Under the pieces are notes generated by a model. That model made no database searches. It had not been told where the DNA came from and was given only the letters and a program-made list of their open reading frames with translations. From Wolbachia endosymbiont (group A) of Rhinocyllus conicus (lineage in GTDB: Bacteria > Pseudomonadota > Alphaproteobacteria > Rickettsiales > Anaplasmataceae), in the NCBI RefSeq assembly GCF_947250775.1, contig NZ_OX366349.1, positions 496,001-560,000 on the forward strand: 64,000 nucleotides of DNA, written 5' to 3'. A program made the position numbers and the translations under genes. Positions 34,855-44,598 of the stretch are shown here, piece by piece. Positions within the stretch are counted from its first letter, which is position 1, and every line of letters begins with the position of its first letter.

Positions 34855-35180
34855 GGCTTTGTTGCATCGCTACTTATGAAAGGCTAACTATAGCTAGGAT
34901 TATAAGCAACCTATTGAAAATCTTGTTTTTTTGCAATCAATCTGATCAAATTTAAGAATAGTAATTTATTATTTATATTAATAAACTTAATTCTATTGAA
35001 AATAGCTAAAGCATTGAAATTCTTGAATTTTAGCCGGATTAGTGAGTGGTAGTGAAATTTCTTTTACTCAAATTTAGGTATTCACTGACCGTTCTTGTTA
35101 TAAATACCAGAATAATAAGCTACTGATATTCTCCATCTTTTTTATCTTTAATCCATCATAGCTAGCGATGCAACAAAGCC
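34855..35180. mobile_element. 326-bp MITE, copy 2
   Basis: It has the same 326 bases as the copies at 20939 and 50616 by eye. It is flanked by a perfect 9-bp duplication TAGCGGGAT (34846-34854 and 35181-35189) and interrupts a WPE of the CCCGCTGCTTGTTAGCGGGAT type. It is non-coding. Confidence 0.9.
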
Positions 35181-35285
35181 TAGCGGGATCTATGTGAGAT
35201 ACTGCGGCAGTGTGACGGTTCGCGGCGGAATGACGATAACCTCGTCATCCTGCTACGTGTTAGCGCCATGGCGGTATGACGTCTT
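35181..35285. repeat. WPE cluster after MITE copy 2
   Basis: The rest of the WPE split by the MITE (TAGCGGGATCTATGTGAGATAC) is followed by worn CGGCAGTGTGACGG, GTTCGCGGCGGAATGACG and CTCGTCATCCTGCTACGTGTTAGC units. Confidence 0.75.
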
Positions 35286-35312
35286 AGCTATAGTTAACAA
35301 TAGAAGCAAAAC

Positions 35313-37508
35313 TCATCCTTTTGAAAGAGGAGGAGATTTTTCTGGATCCTCAGCGGGGATTGATTTTGGATCTGATAATTCTGTATTTACCTTGATTGGC
35401 TCTAATGGAGTTTTCTGCTCTTCCGGTTTATCGTCTGGAATTGGAACAGGCCAATCCATAATGTTTTGCGGTATAACTTCTGCTTCTTTAGCTTCTTTTT
35501 GACCTGTTGAAGATGGTGTATCAACTCCTGCATTTTTAGTAACTTCTTGTTTTAGTTGTTTATTTTCTTCTTGTAATTGCTTTAAATTTTTCTTTAACTC
35601 GTCAATCTCTCTTATTTTTTGTTTTAATTGTTCAGATATAGTTAGTTTGTCTCTAGTCAATTTTTTGTTTTCTTGTCTTAACCCACTAGCTATTCTGCTT
35701 GAGTTGTTGTTTACAGCTTGTGTACCTTGGTCTTGCTGCTGCATGCTTGTTCCTCTACTTTCATATTCAACTTCAGTTTGAGTTGCCTGACCTTTTTCCT
35801 GCTGTAATATGTTCTGCAGTTGCTCTAGACTCTCTTTGACAGATGCCAGCTCTTCCTGTGTACACGTTAACATCCCTTCCTTTTCCTTAAGCTGTTGTTT
35901 AAGCTTATCTATTTCTGATTGTTGCTTTCTGAACGATGTTGAATCTGTACTTTTTGCTCTTAATTGTCTAAATAAATTTTCCTTTTCTTCTGCCAATTTT
36001 TCTATTTGCTCAGTCAGCTTATCTTTATTATCGATAAATTCAATCTCAGCTTGTTTTAGTTTACGGGTTAAATTTTCAATATACTCACTATCTTCGTTTT
36101 TTACTTCCGAATACTTTGCCCTTAAATCTTGAAGCTTTCCTTCTAATTTCTGGCTCTCTCTTACTATCTGCTGTATCTTTTCATCCTTCTGCTTAATTTC
36201 TTTTCTCAAACTCTCTATTTTCTCATTTTTCTCCACTTCTTCTATCTCATCTGCAAGAGACTTTTTACCTATACCAGATTGCTGAATTGCCATTTCTAAA
36301 TCTTCTTTTTCTTTGTACAGTTGATTTAATTCCTTAACTAACTCTTGATTCTTTAATTGCTCTTTACTCATAAGCGACTCAATTAAAGTACCTTGTTCCT
36401 TTATTCCTTGATTTTTTTCAGATATAACTTGCCGTTGTTCATTAACTTCATCTCTCAAGAAGTCACGTTCTAATCTTAGATCCTCAAGCTGCTTTGCCTG
36501 CGCTGCAAAATATTTAGCAAATGTTTCTTTTTCTTTCTCTAATTCCTCAATTTCGTCTACTTCACCTTTTGCTCCTTCTTGTTCATGCTCTTCTTCATCA
36601 CTAGACATATCATCCTCAAATATTTCATCTTCATCACTAAATTTACTAACACTAGAGAAAGAACTTCTACGTGAAGAAGGTGTGCTAGGAGAGGAATACC
36701 CACTGCTGCTTGGTGTAGGTGACTGTGGTGATATATGTGGATCTTTTGTAAATATTTCCTCTGCTGGTACTTGCTGATCGTCTACACTCCTGGACATGTC
36801 AGTAAAAGCTTGATGCAGAGTTTTTCCATTGATAAAAACTTCTTTATTCTGCTCAACTAATTTTAATATTTTATCTTTTGTTTTCTCTGGTGTGAACTTT
36901 AAATCACCAAACTTTGGCTCACCAATGACACTTTGTATACCACTAGAATCCAATTTTACGATCATGCTACAGTCTATGCTGTTGCCTTCAGAATCTTTAG
37001 CCTGCCAGTTAATGGTCATTTCACATGAGCTTGAACCAGTAAAATCATAGTGCCTTTCGCTGCCTTTTTTGGTCGCAGTTATTTGACTATCTTTCTCTAA
37101 AGATATGTTATAAACCTTACCTTCTCTGCTGGCTCTTAAAATATTGCTAATTTCTATTGGTTTTTCTTCATTTTCAAATCTAATTTTGAAGTCGTTATCT
37201 TTTGTTGAATACGCTAAGAAATTTTGACCAGGCAGAGACGACTTAAGTTCTTTATGCATTGTGTTTATTGATTGCTCAAATTTTTGGAACTCCTTTTCCC
37301 ACTTTAAATTTATCTGTCCTGTAATGTCCTCATCTTTGCGTAAAGGACCAATAAAGTACCAGATTAAATTTTCTTCCTCCAGTCTTTTAATAAAATCCTG
37401 AAGATCGTTGCAAGATTCAATGACACTTAGAATATCATTTTTCTTCTGTTCATCTACATTTAGACTTTGATTCTCAGCTATAAATACATTTTCGTTTTCC
37501 TGTGGCAT
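35313..37508 (-). CDS. Large coiled-coil protein of unknown function
   Basis: I do not recognise this 731-residue protein. Residues about 1-255 are mixed alpha/beta and may be a globular domain (SERHYDFTGSSSCEMTINWQAKDSEGNSIDCSMIVKLD). Residues about 270-310 are a Ser/Pro/Thr-rich linker (SPQSPTPSSSGYSSPSTPSS), followed by an acidic run (DEDEIFEDDMSSDEEE). Residues about 335-660 form a long, near-continuous Glu/Lys/Gln-rich coiled coil. The tail is Pro-rich (MDWPVPIPDDKPEEQKTPLEP). There is no signal peptide or membrane segment. The layout recalls eukaryote-like scaffold proteins, and a secreted host-interacting role is possible but unproven. A repeat island lies downstream. Confidence 0.75.
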   Translation of the reverse strand: MPQENENVFIAENQSLNVDEQKKNDILSVIESCNDLQDFIKRLEEENLIWYFIGPLRKDEDITGQINLKWEKEFQKFEQSINTMHKELKSSLPGQNFLAYSTKDNDFKIRFENEEKPIEISNILRASREGKVYNISLEKDSQITATKKGSERHYDFTGSSSCEMTINWQAKDSEGNSIDCSMIVKLDSSGIQSVIGEPKFGDLKFTPEKTKDKILKLVEQNKEVFINGKTLHQAFTDMSRSVDDQQVPAEEIFTKDPHISPQSPTPSSSGYSSPSTPSSRRSSFSSVSKFSDEDEIFEDDMSSDEEEHEQEGAKGEVDEIEELEKEKETFAKYFAAQAKQLEDLRLERDFLRDEVNEQRQVISEKNQGIKEQGTLIESLMSKEQLKNQELVKELNQLYKEKEDLEMAIQQSGIGKKSLADEIEEVEKNEKIESLRKEIKQKDEKIQQIVRESQKLEGKLQDLRAKYSEVKNEDSEYIENLTRKLKQAEIEFIDNKDKLTEQIEKLAEEKENLFRQLRAKSTDSTSFRKQQSEIDKLKQQLKEKEGMLTCTQEELASVKESLEQLQNILQQEKGQATQTEVEYESRGTSMQQQDQGTQAVNNNSSRIASGLRQENKKLTRDKLTISEQLKQKIREIDELKKNLKQLQEENKQLKQEVTKNAGVDTPSSTGQKEAKEAEVIPQNIMDWPVPIPDDKPEEQKTPLEPIKVNTELSDPKSIPAEDPEKSPPLSKG

Positions 37509-37637
37509 AATTTTGCATCTTTAAAAAGTATACTATAATATTAACAGATTTTTTTAAAAGTCAACTAATCGTTGAGTAAATAAACTTGAGCACTTGTCCA
37601 CTATGCTATATAGTGGTTACTCCTTAAGCAGTGCAGT

Positions 37638-38993
37638 ATGGACAATAGCATTATAAGAAAATACGATATTAGAGGTGTAGTAGGCAAAGATTTGCAGATT
37701 AATGATGGGTACGAGATAGGTAGAAAGTTTGGCCAAACCGTAGCTAGTGTTTGTGTCGGCTACGACAGCAGAATAGATTCACCAGGTATAGAAAGAGAAT
37801 TAATTAGGGGCTTAACTTTATCTGGAGCAAATGTTATACGTGTTGGACTATGCTCGTCACCTATGCTCTACGCTGCAACGCAAATCACGCAGGCGGATCT
37901 TGGTATCATAATAACTGCCTCTCATAACCCCAGCGAATATAATGGCTTTAAATTTTTTAGTAATAAAAAAGTCTTCTCAGATCAAGAGATAAAGGAAATT
38001 ATAAGCAGTCCAATTAAAAACAGTACAAGAATTGGAAGCTTAATTAACATAAATATATATGGTGAGTACATTCGCATATTAAAAGGTGCAGTGAAGAATA
38101 ATACTACACAGAAATTAAAAATAGCCTGGGATTGTGGAAATAGTCCAGCAAGTGGAATTATAAGGTGTATTGAAAAGATCTTGCCTGGTCATACGCATAT
38201 CGTAACCAATAACTCTATAGATGGGGCATTTCCACTGCATGATCCAGATCCCATAGAGGAAAAAAATCTCGCTCAATTAATTGACATTGTGAAGGAATAT
38301 GGATGTGATCTTGGCATTGCGCTAGATGGCGATAGCGATAGGGTGCGCTTAATTGATAATAAAGGCAACGTTGTTTCCAATGACCATTTATTTATAATTT
38401 TTGCACGTGAAGTGCTGGAGGAATATCCAGAAAGCAAAGTTATTGCCAACGTAAAAATGAGTATGAAGGTGCATGATTTTGTTAGTAAGTTAGGAGGGCA
38501 AGTTATTACCTGCGCTACTGGACATTCACTAGTTAAGAAGAAGATGGTAGAGGAAGAGGCAAAGTTTGCTGGTGAGTTAAGCGGGCACTTCTTCTTTTCT
38601 GAGCTAGGTTTTGATGATGGGCTATATTCTGCTGTTAAAGCAGTTGACATTTTGCTTAAGAAAAACCAAAGCCTATCTCAGGTGATTGAGGATTTACCGA
38701 AGTTATATATCACTCATGAAGTAAAGATTGTAGTTAAAGATGAGAAAAAATTTCAAATCATTGAATCAATAAAGAAAACACTAGAGCAGCAAAATATTGT
38801 ATTTTCAGATCTTGACGGTGTTAAGGTAAATGATAACGATAATAAAGGTTGGTGGCTCCTTAGAGCATCAAATACACAAAACTGCATTACAGCAAGATGC
38901 GAAGGAGATACCTTAGAAGGTTTTGAACTTACTAAAAAGGTTTTGTTCCATTACATTGATGAAGCAAGGTCTTTAAATTGTAGCTGCTCATAG
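37638..38993 (+). CDS. Phosphomannomutase/phosphoglucomutase
   Basis: The enzyme moves a phosphate between C6 and C1 of hexoses. The 451-residue alpha-D-phosphohexomutase has the N-terminal YDIRGVVGKDL, the phosphoserine loop IITASHNPSEYNGFK (about 93-107), the magnesium loop ALDGDSDRVRLID (about 229-241), the sugar-specificity loop FAGELSGHFFF and the C-terminal phosphate-binding RASNTQNCITARCE. Similar to AlgC/ManB; glucose or mannose preference cannot be settled by eye. It probably feeds sugar-nucleotide synthesis. Confidence 0.92.
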   Translation: MDNSIIRKYDIRGVVGKDLQINDGYEIGRKFGQTVASVCVGYDSRIDSPGIERELIRGLTLSGANVIRVGLCSSPMLYAATQITQADLGIIITASHNPSEYNGFKFFSNKKVFSDQEIKEIISSPIKNSTRIGSLININIYGEYIRILKGAVKNNTTQKLKIAWDCGNSPASGIIRCIEKILPGHTHIVTNNSIDGAFPLHDPDPIEEKNLAQLIDIVKEYGCDLGIALDGDSDRVRLIDNKGNVVSNDHLFIIFAREVLEEYPESKVIANVKMSMKVHDFVSKLGGQVITCATGHSLVKKKMVEEEAKFAGELSGHFFFSELGFDDGLYSAVKAVDILLKKNQSLSQVIEDLPKLYITHEVKIVVKDEKKFQIIESIKKTLEQQNIVFSDLDGVKVNDNDNKGWWLLRASNTQNCITARCEGDTLEGFELTKKVLFHYIDEARSLNCSCS

Positions 38994-39351
38994 AGAAATT
39001 AACCCTATCTCTTAAATAGAGCCACTTAGGGTGGTTGCTCCTGAAACCCGATTTCGAAGGGCCTTCCTTCATCTTCAATAAAACAAACATTACTTTGTTT
39101 GTTACTGCAGCACACCATTATTCTTAGGGTTGAAAAACTTGGAAAGAGCCATAAAAAAATTTTTAAATATATCTTTATATTATATATTCTTATTGATAAT
39201 AATTTGTCATCTTTTTTGTTAACTTTACTGATGTTGCCAGAAGGAACGTTGTTGCCAAATTTTGTAAAATTTATTATCCTAAGGTTTCAAGTCCTCACAG
39301 GTTTATTGGAACTATATGTACAATGTGTTTATCAGTGAAAATCCGGAGAAA
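38994..39351. other. Intergenic leader region upstream of ppdK
   Basis: The gap of about 358 bp holds a palindrome GAAGGGCCTTC (39056-39066) and a hairpin AACAAAC-(8 nt)-GTTTGTT (39082-39103). Either may be the phosphomannomutase terminator or part of a ppdK leader. A 79-residue frame (39099-39338) is AT-rich and does not look like a protein. No tRNA, WPE or known riboswitch was recognised. Confidence 0.4.
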
Positions 39352-42036
39352 ATGATGGGGGAAAAGTTAATACATTACTTTAGCCAGGGTAAATGCGAAG
39401 GCAATGCAGAAATGAAAAATCTGCTGGGAGGAAAGGGAGCAAATTTAGCAGAAATGTGCAATGTTGGCATTCCTGTTCCACCTGGTTTCACAATTTCCAC
39501 CTCTGTTTGTCAGGCCTACTGTCAGGATAATGAATTGTCTAACGACCTACGTAACGAGGTTAAAAACTACATGGCGATGCTCGAAAATGACATCGGTTGT
39601 AAATTAGGGGATTTAAATAACCCCTTATTAGTTTCAATACGCTCTGGTAGTGTTAGTTCAATGCCGGGCATGCTTGATACTATTTTAAATGTTGGTTTAA
39701 ATGATGAAACAGTTATTGGGCTTGCAAAAAAAAGTGGAGAACGTTTTGCCTATGATAGCTACTGCCGTTTCATCATGATGTACTCCAATGTTGTACTACA
39801 GCTTGACCATCACCTATTTCAAGATGTTGTTGATAATAAGCAGCAAAAGAGTGGAGCAAAAAGCTTAGCTGATCTTGATGTTGATGTTTTAAAGAGAATT
39901 GTTAACAATTTCAAAAGGATAGTACATGAAAAAACAGGAAAACATTTTCCGCAGAACGTTGAAGAGCAATTGTTAAACTCAGTTAATGCAGTATTTACCT
40001 CTTGGAAAAATGATAGGGCTGTTTCCTATAGAAGAATACATAACATTCCTGAAAACCTTGGAACAGCGGTCAACGTGCAAGCAATGGTTTTCGGTAATTT
40101 AAATGATAATTCTGCAACTGGTGTGATATTTACACGAAATCCTTCAACTGGAGAAAAAAAGCTTTTTGGTGAGTTTTTGGTTAATGCTCAGGGTGAGGAT
40201 GTGGTTTCTGGTGTTTATACTCCTATGCCAATTGACGGAGAGCAAGAAAACACCATGGAGAAGTTGCTGCCAAGTGTCTACCTGGAATTATGCGCGGTAT
40301 GTGAAAAACTTGAAAGGCATTATAAAGACATGCAGGATATCGAATTTACTGTGCAGGACGGTAAGTTATGGATTTTGCAGACTAGGTCTGGCAAGCGCAC
40401 GGCTGAAGCTGCTATTCGCATAATAGTTGATATGGTAAACGAAGGAACGATTACAAAAGAAGAAGGAATATTGAGAATTGATCCAAAAACTTTTGACAAT
40501 TTATTGCATCCAGTTCTTGACGTTAAGAGTGACCAAAAAGTAATAGGGAAGGGACTGCCGGCTTCTCCAGGGGTTGCTTCTGGATATGTAGTGTTTAGTG
40601 CAAGTGATGCTGAAAAAGCTGCAGAGCAGGGTAAAAAAGTGATTTTAGTAAGGTCAGAAACGAGTCCTGAAGATATTAATGGAATGAATGCTGCAAGTGG
40701 CATAGTAACAGCACGGGGAGGGATGACCTCGCATGCTGCTGTTGTAACCCGTGGAATGGGTAAGCCATGCATTTGCAGTGTAAGTGGACTTTATATCGAT
40801 AAAGATGGAACTTTCTTTTCTGTGGGGGATACAAAAGTAAATAAAGGTGAACCAATTACCATCAACGGAGGAACAGGGGAGGTTATGCTTGGCATTCTTC
40901 CTACAATTTCACCTGAATTATCGCAAGAATTCAAAACGATAATCAACTGGATAGATGAAATCAAAACGGTCAAAGTGAGAGCGAACGCTGATACTCCAAA
41001 AGATGCAAAAATTGCAAAAGGATTCGGTGCGGAAGGTATAGGCTTATGTCGCACAGAACATATGTTTTTCGCTAGTGATAGAATCGAATTCATTCAAAAG
41101 TTGATAATAGCTGACGATGAAAATGAAAGGGCAAATGCGCTCATTAAACTGGAAGAAATGCAAAAGTCTGATTTCAAAGAAATATTTTCTATTATGGAGG
41201 GTAGGGAAGTCACTATACGGTTGCTTGATCCACCCTTACATGAATTTTTACCCAATAATCAGTCTACTATAGAAAAAATCGCCAAATCACTTAGTAAGTC
41301 AGTTGAATCAGTAAAAAATAAAATAGCACAGTTGTCAGAAAAGAACCCAATGCTTGGCCATCGAGGTTGTAGACTTGCCATTTCTCATCCTGAAATATAT
41401 AGCATGCAGATTAGGGCAATACTTAGTGCTGCAAATGAGCTAAAAAAGGAAAAAAGTGTAGAAATCAAGCCTGAGATCATGATCCCTTTTATAATGAATG
41501 AGAAAGAATTTATTCTGATATGCGAGCTAGCAAAGAAAGAATCCTCTGTCATCTCAGCTGGAATCCAGACGCAGATTCCAGCGTCACGCGCTGGAATGAC
41601 ATCAGACAAGGCTTATTCAATTGGGACGATGATAGAACTACCAAGAGCAGCACTGATTGCTGATAAGTTAGCAAAACATGCAGAGTTTTTTAGTTTTGGC
41701 ACTAATGATTTAACGCAAACAACCATGGGACTTTCAAGAGATGATTCAGTTAATTTCCTCGATTCTTATAAGGAAAGCAATATATTTGACAATGATCCAT
41801 TTGAAGTGCTGGACATCGAAGGGGTAGGGGAGTTAATCAAGATAGCCATTGAAAGAGGCAAAAAAACCCGAAAAGAAATAAAACTAGGTATATGTGGAGA
41901 GCATGGAGCAGATCCAAAATCTATAGAGTTTCTCATCGAATCAGGGGTGGATTATGTTTCATGCTCACCCTATAGAGTACCGGTTGCAAAGTTAGTGGCA
42001 GCACAGTTTAGTGTAAAATCTAAGTTTGTTGGGTAA
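39352..42036 (+). CDS. ppdK: Pyruvate, phosphate dikinase
   Basis: PpdK interconverts pyruvate + ATP + Pi and PEP + AMP + PPi; in Wolbachia it is thought to replace pyruvate kinase. The start at 39352 (MGEKLIHYFSQ) is chosen because GGAG lies just upstream and the family begins near here; an in-frame ATG at 39316 would add 12 residues. From that start it has 894 residues. Domains in order: nucleotide-binding (NLLGGKGANLAEM, IRSGSVSSMPGMLDTILNVG), swivelling histidine domain (GGMTSHAAVVTRGMGKPC, His catalytic) and PEP/pyruvate TIM barrel (GIGLCRTEHMFF, GHRGCRLAI, GICGEHG). A translated WPE sits at residues about 732-750. Confidence 0.95.
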   Translation: MMGEKLIHYFSQGKCEGNAEMKNLLGGKGANLAEMCNVGIPVPPGFTISTSVCQAYCQDNELSNDLRNEVKNYMAMLENDIGCKLGDLNNPLLVSIRSGSVSSMPGMLDTILNVGLNDETVIGLAKKSGERFAYDSYCRFIMMYSNVVLQLDHHLFQDVVDNKQQKSGAKSLADLDVDVLKRIVNNFKRIVHEKTGKHFPQNVEEQLLNSVNAVFTSWKNDRAVSYRRIHNIPENLGTAVNVQAMVFGNLNDNSATGVIFTRNPSTGEKKLFGEFLVNAQGEDVVSGVYTPMPIDGEQENTMEKLLPSVYLELCAVCEKLERHYKDMQDIEFTVQDGKLWILQTRSGKRTAEAAIRIIVDMVNEGTITKEEGILRIDPKTFDNLLHPVLDVKSDQKVIGKGLPASPGVASGYVVFSASDAEKAAEQGKKVILVRSETSPEDINGMNAASGIVTARGGMTSHAAVVTRGMGKPCICSVSGLYIDKDGTFFSVGDTKVNKGEPITINGGTGEVMLGILPTISPELSQEFKTIINWIDEIKTVKVRANADTPKDAKIAKGFGAEGIGLCRTEHMFFASDRIEFIQKLIIADDENERANALIKLEEMQKSDFKEIFSIMEGREVTIRLLDPPLHEFLPNNQSTIEKIAKSLSKSVESVKNKIAQLSEKNPMLGHRGCRLAISHPEIYSMQIRAILSAANELKKEKSVEIKPEIMIPFIMNEKEFILICELAKKESSVISAGIQTQIPASRAGMTSDKAYSIGTMIELPRAALIADKLAKHAEFFSFGTNDLTQTTMGLSRDDSVNFLDSYKESNIFDNDPFEVLDIEGVGELIKIAIERGKKTRKEIKLGICGEHGADPKSIEFLIESGVDYVSCSPYRVPVAKLVAAQFSVKSKFVG
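41546..41602 (+). repeat. Translated WPE inside ppdK
   Basis: GTCATCTCAGCTGGAATCCA then GATTCCAGCGTCACGCGCTGGAATGAC encode SVISAGIQTQIPASRAGMT without breaking the frame. The element sits just before the conserved GTMIELPRAAL strand of the PEP-binding barrel. Confidence 0.85.
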
Positions 42037-42104
42037 GTGAGAAATATAGCAATAATATAACCACTGGTGACTTTCCTCACTTAGACAACTGTGTCAAGCA
42101 CTGG

Positions 42105-42615
42105 CTACTTAACCGTCATACCGCCGCGGTATCTCTAGATCCCGCTAACAAGCAGCGGGATGACGGTTGTCAGGGCCAGCGCCTCTATGATGTCATCCCA
42201 GTGCCCAGACTACTTGGATCCAGGAAAAAGAATGATGTCATGTAAGTAGCCTCCTTCTTCTGTCATCCAAGTAGCCTCTTTCTCGTCATCCCAGTGCCCT
42301 GACTACTTGGATCCAGAAAACTTAACTTTAAATAAGTGGCTGCATAATCAAGACTAGATTCCAGACTGGGATGACACCCTACTTAACCGTCATACCGCGA
42401 TTCATTCGCGGTATCTCAGCCGCTAACAAGAGATCCCGCTAACAAGTAGCGGGATGACGAATTACTATCTACACCGTCATACCGCCGCGGTATCTCTTAG
42501 CCGCTAACACGTAGCGGGATGACGAGCTTATCATCATGCCGCCGCGAACCGTCATACCGCGATTCATTCGCGGTATCTCTAGATCCCGCTAACAAGCAGC
42601 GGGATGACGGTTGTC
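42105..42615. repeat. WPE cluster downstream of ppdK
   Basis: A dense mix of GTCATACCGCCGCGGTATC, CCCGCTAACAAGCAGCGGG, CGCGATTCATTCGCG, GTCATCCCAGTGCCCAGACTAC and TACTTGGATCC units. A segment near 42307-42355 (ACTTAACTTTAAATAAGTGG, then CTGCATAATCAAGACTAG) also flanks the family A repeats at 21700 and 34600. No gene was found. Confidence 0.8.
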
Positions 42616-42631
42616 GTTTAGCCATAAATAT

Positions 42632-43070
42632 TTAAGAAATTTACCAAACGAAAAAAAAGGCAAAAGAAGCCCTAGTCATTGTCTACTTTCAGTATTGGCG
42701 TTTTTTAAGTCTTAAACACTGCAATTTAGCTGCTTTTAAGTGCAGCTCACCTTAGTTCAAATGTTTAAGAAATTTACTAAGCAGAAAAAAAGGCAAAAGA
42801 AACCCCGTGTTAGCTAGTTGTCACTCTCTAATCCTGCAAATTGGCGTACTATACTGTCTTAAACGACTTATAAGCGCGTTTCAGCTTGTGTAGGTAAAAA
42901 CCTAGAAATATTGTGAAGACATAAGGTGCACATAGTGCAAAAAATTAAAAATAAGACGCCAACCACGTTGTTTTCTTGCTGTTTAATCTGCACAGATGAA
43001 GATAACTGAATACCTTCAGTTCCATGATAAGGGGGCTGGCGGAGTTTGTCAAGTAATTCCGTTCCTTATG
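42632..43070 (-). ncRNA. Family B promoter-bearing repeat, copy 1 (putative non-coding RNA gene)
   Basis: On the minus strand TTGACA (43047-43052), 17 bp, TATCAT (43024-43029) reads into an element sharing the family A 5' and 3' ends but with a different, longer middle. The TTGGCGT/ACGCCAA closing stem (7 bp) is present. It holds two copies of the 3' module: an internal T7 (A7 at 42785-42791) and the terminal T8 (A8 at 42651-42658), each with a GGTAAATTTCTTAA-like end. Inverted partner of 49909-50348. Confidence 0.5.
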
Positions 43071-43088
43071 GGTAAAAAAAGAGAAACT

Positions 43089-44399
43089 TTAAGTTGCAGC
43101 CGCACAATGTTTCTCTTTTCTGCTGTTGATGATTATTTCGCCTATTGTAACTGCCGCTAGAATAAAGCAGTAATATACCTGTGTTAATAAAGAAACAGGT
43201 GATACAAAGGCGATGCTACCTGCCAGCAATAGTTGAGAACCATAAGGTAAGATGCCTTGTGTAGCACAAGCAAAAACATCTAATAAGTATGCACTGCGGT
43301 ATGGTACAATATCGTGTTTCTGTGCGAGTCTTTTTGCAATGCCACCACTTAGTAAAATAGCAATGGTATTATTGGCAACTAAGGTAGTAAACATAGACGC
43401 AATTCCTGCTATCAAAAATTCAGCTTTAGTTTTTGTGATATTGCTTTCATCGATGAGTTTATGCAACGCTTTTTGACCTTGTTTGTACATTATATGGCTC
43501 AACCCACCGATAAATAGAGCAAATATTACTATTTCGTTTACTTTTTTGAAACCGTCGTACACGTCATGAGGAAATTGAACGATGGCATAATCAAAAAAAG
43601 CTATTCCTAGCACACCAGCAATAATTATGTTTACAGTTATTGTTACTAAAGTGGTGACTTCAAGCAGCCCCATGATTATTAAAGAAATATAAGGAATAAT
43701 TTTTATTATAGAATAATAATCTAAATTTGATATAGAAATAATTTTTGTACTACTTGAAATCACTGCCAGATAGGTGAGTGTTATAATACCTGCAGTAAAT
43801 GCAACCTTAGAGTTTATTTTAAGTTTATCTTTTGCTGAAGCTCCCTGTGAAGAAACAGATGCAATGGTGGTATCAGATATCATTGAGAGGTTGTCACCAA
43901 ACACGGCACCACCTACTACAGTTGCAGTTCCTATTTCAAGGCCAAAAGCTCCACTTTTTGCCAGATTAACAGCTATAGGTACCATCAGCGCAACAACTCC
44001 CATAGATGTACCAATTGCAGTTGAAATAAAAGCAGAAGCCAAAAATACTCCAGGCAGCATTAATCTTGCTGGAAGGAAATTAAGAATTAAATTAGCAACA
44101 GTGTCTGCGCTACCAATTGATTGAGTAACCGCAGAAAATGCTCCAGAAAATAAAAAAATTAAACACATAGTAAGGGTATTTTTGTCACCCATGCCCTTGA
44201 TAACAGTATCGATGTTATGCTGAATTTTATTTGTACCACGTGAGACAGCAAAAAATAGCGCTGGTAACAAGCAGATTACTGGTGAAACCTGATGAAGTGG
44301 ATTATCAGTTCCGATAAAAGAAAAATAAGCACCACTTCCAAGGTACAAGATTAAAAAAATAATCAAAGGGACAAAAGCTGTCATTTTACTGTACCTCAA
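43089..44399 (-). CDS. nhaC: Na+/H+ antiporter, NhaC family
   Basis: The 436-residue protein has about 11-12 membrane helices in the NhaC/ion-transporter arrangement. Conserved patches are GTSMGVVALMVPIAVNLA, VGGAVFGDNLSMISDTTIASVSSQGA (the characteristic GDN..PISDTT-like segment) and the second-half counterpart ANNTIAILLSGGIAKRLA with RSAYLLDVFACATQGILPYGSQ. It probably exchanges sodium and protons, or a related substrate pair such as malate/lactate, across the inner membrane. Substrate specificity is inference. It is enclosed between family B repeats. Confidence 0.85.
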   Translation of the reverse strand: MRYSKMTAFVPLIIFLILYLGSGAYFSFIGTDNPLHQVSPVICLLPALFFAVSRGTNKIQHNIDTVIKGMGDKNTLTMCLIFLFSGAFSAVTQSIGSADTVANLILNFLPARLMLPGVFLASAFISTAIGTSMGVVALMVPIAVNLAKSGAFGLEIGTATVVGGAVFGDNLSMISDTTIASVSSQGASAKDKLKINSKVAFTAGIITLTYLAVISSSTKIISISNLDYYSIIKIIPYISLIIMGLLEVTTLVTITVNIIIAGVLGIAFFDYAIVQFPHDVYDGFKKVNEIVIFALFIGGLSHIMYKQGQKALHKLIDESNITKTKAEFLIAGIASMFTTLVANNTIAILLSGGIAKRLAQKHDIVPYRSAYLLDVFACATQGILPYGSQLLLAGSIAFVSPVSLLTQVYYCFILAAVTIGEIIINSRKEKHCAAAT

Positions 44400-44598
44400 A
44401 CTTATGACTATAACTAATTAAGTGGTTTTAAGCAAGTTTGGTTTTCACTAGTTTTGCAGGAAGTTGACAGCAGAGTTTTAAACTTCATATTTAATCTACT
44501 AAATAAATAGCACATGTAGCCGAAGGGTTTATATCTTGTGCTATACTTTATTTTATGTCATGCAAACAGTTGATATTAGCATACATCCAAATAAAGTA

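Noticed and set aside
34562..34955. Several short frames on both strands around 34.6-35.0 kb
   Set aside because: All are translations of WPEs and the MITE, with repeat peptides such as VSFQRVTLESS and DPSSQATRMT, and have no start context.
39099..39338. A 79-residue plus-strand frame before ppdK
   Set aside because: AT-driven composition, no ribosome site, overlaps the ppdK leader and matches no family I know.
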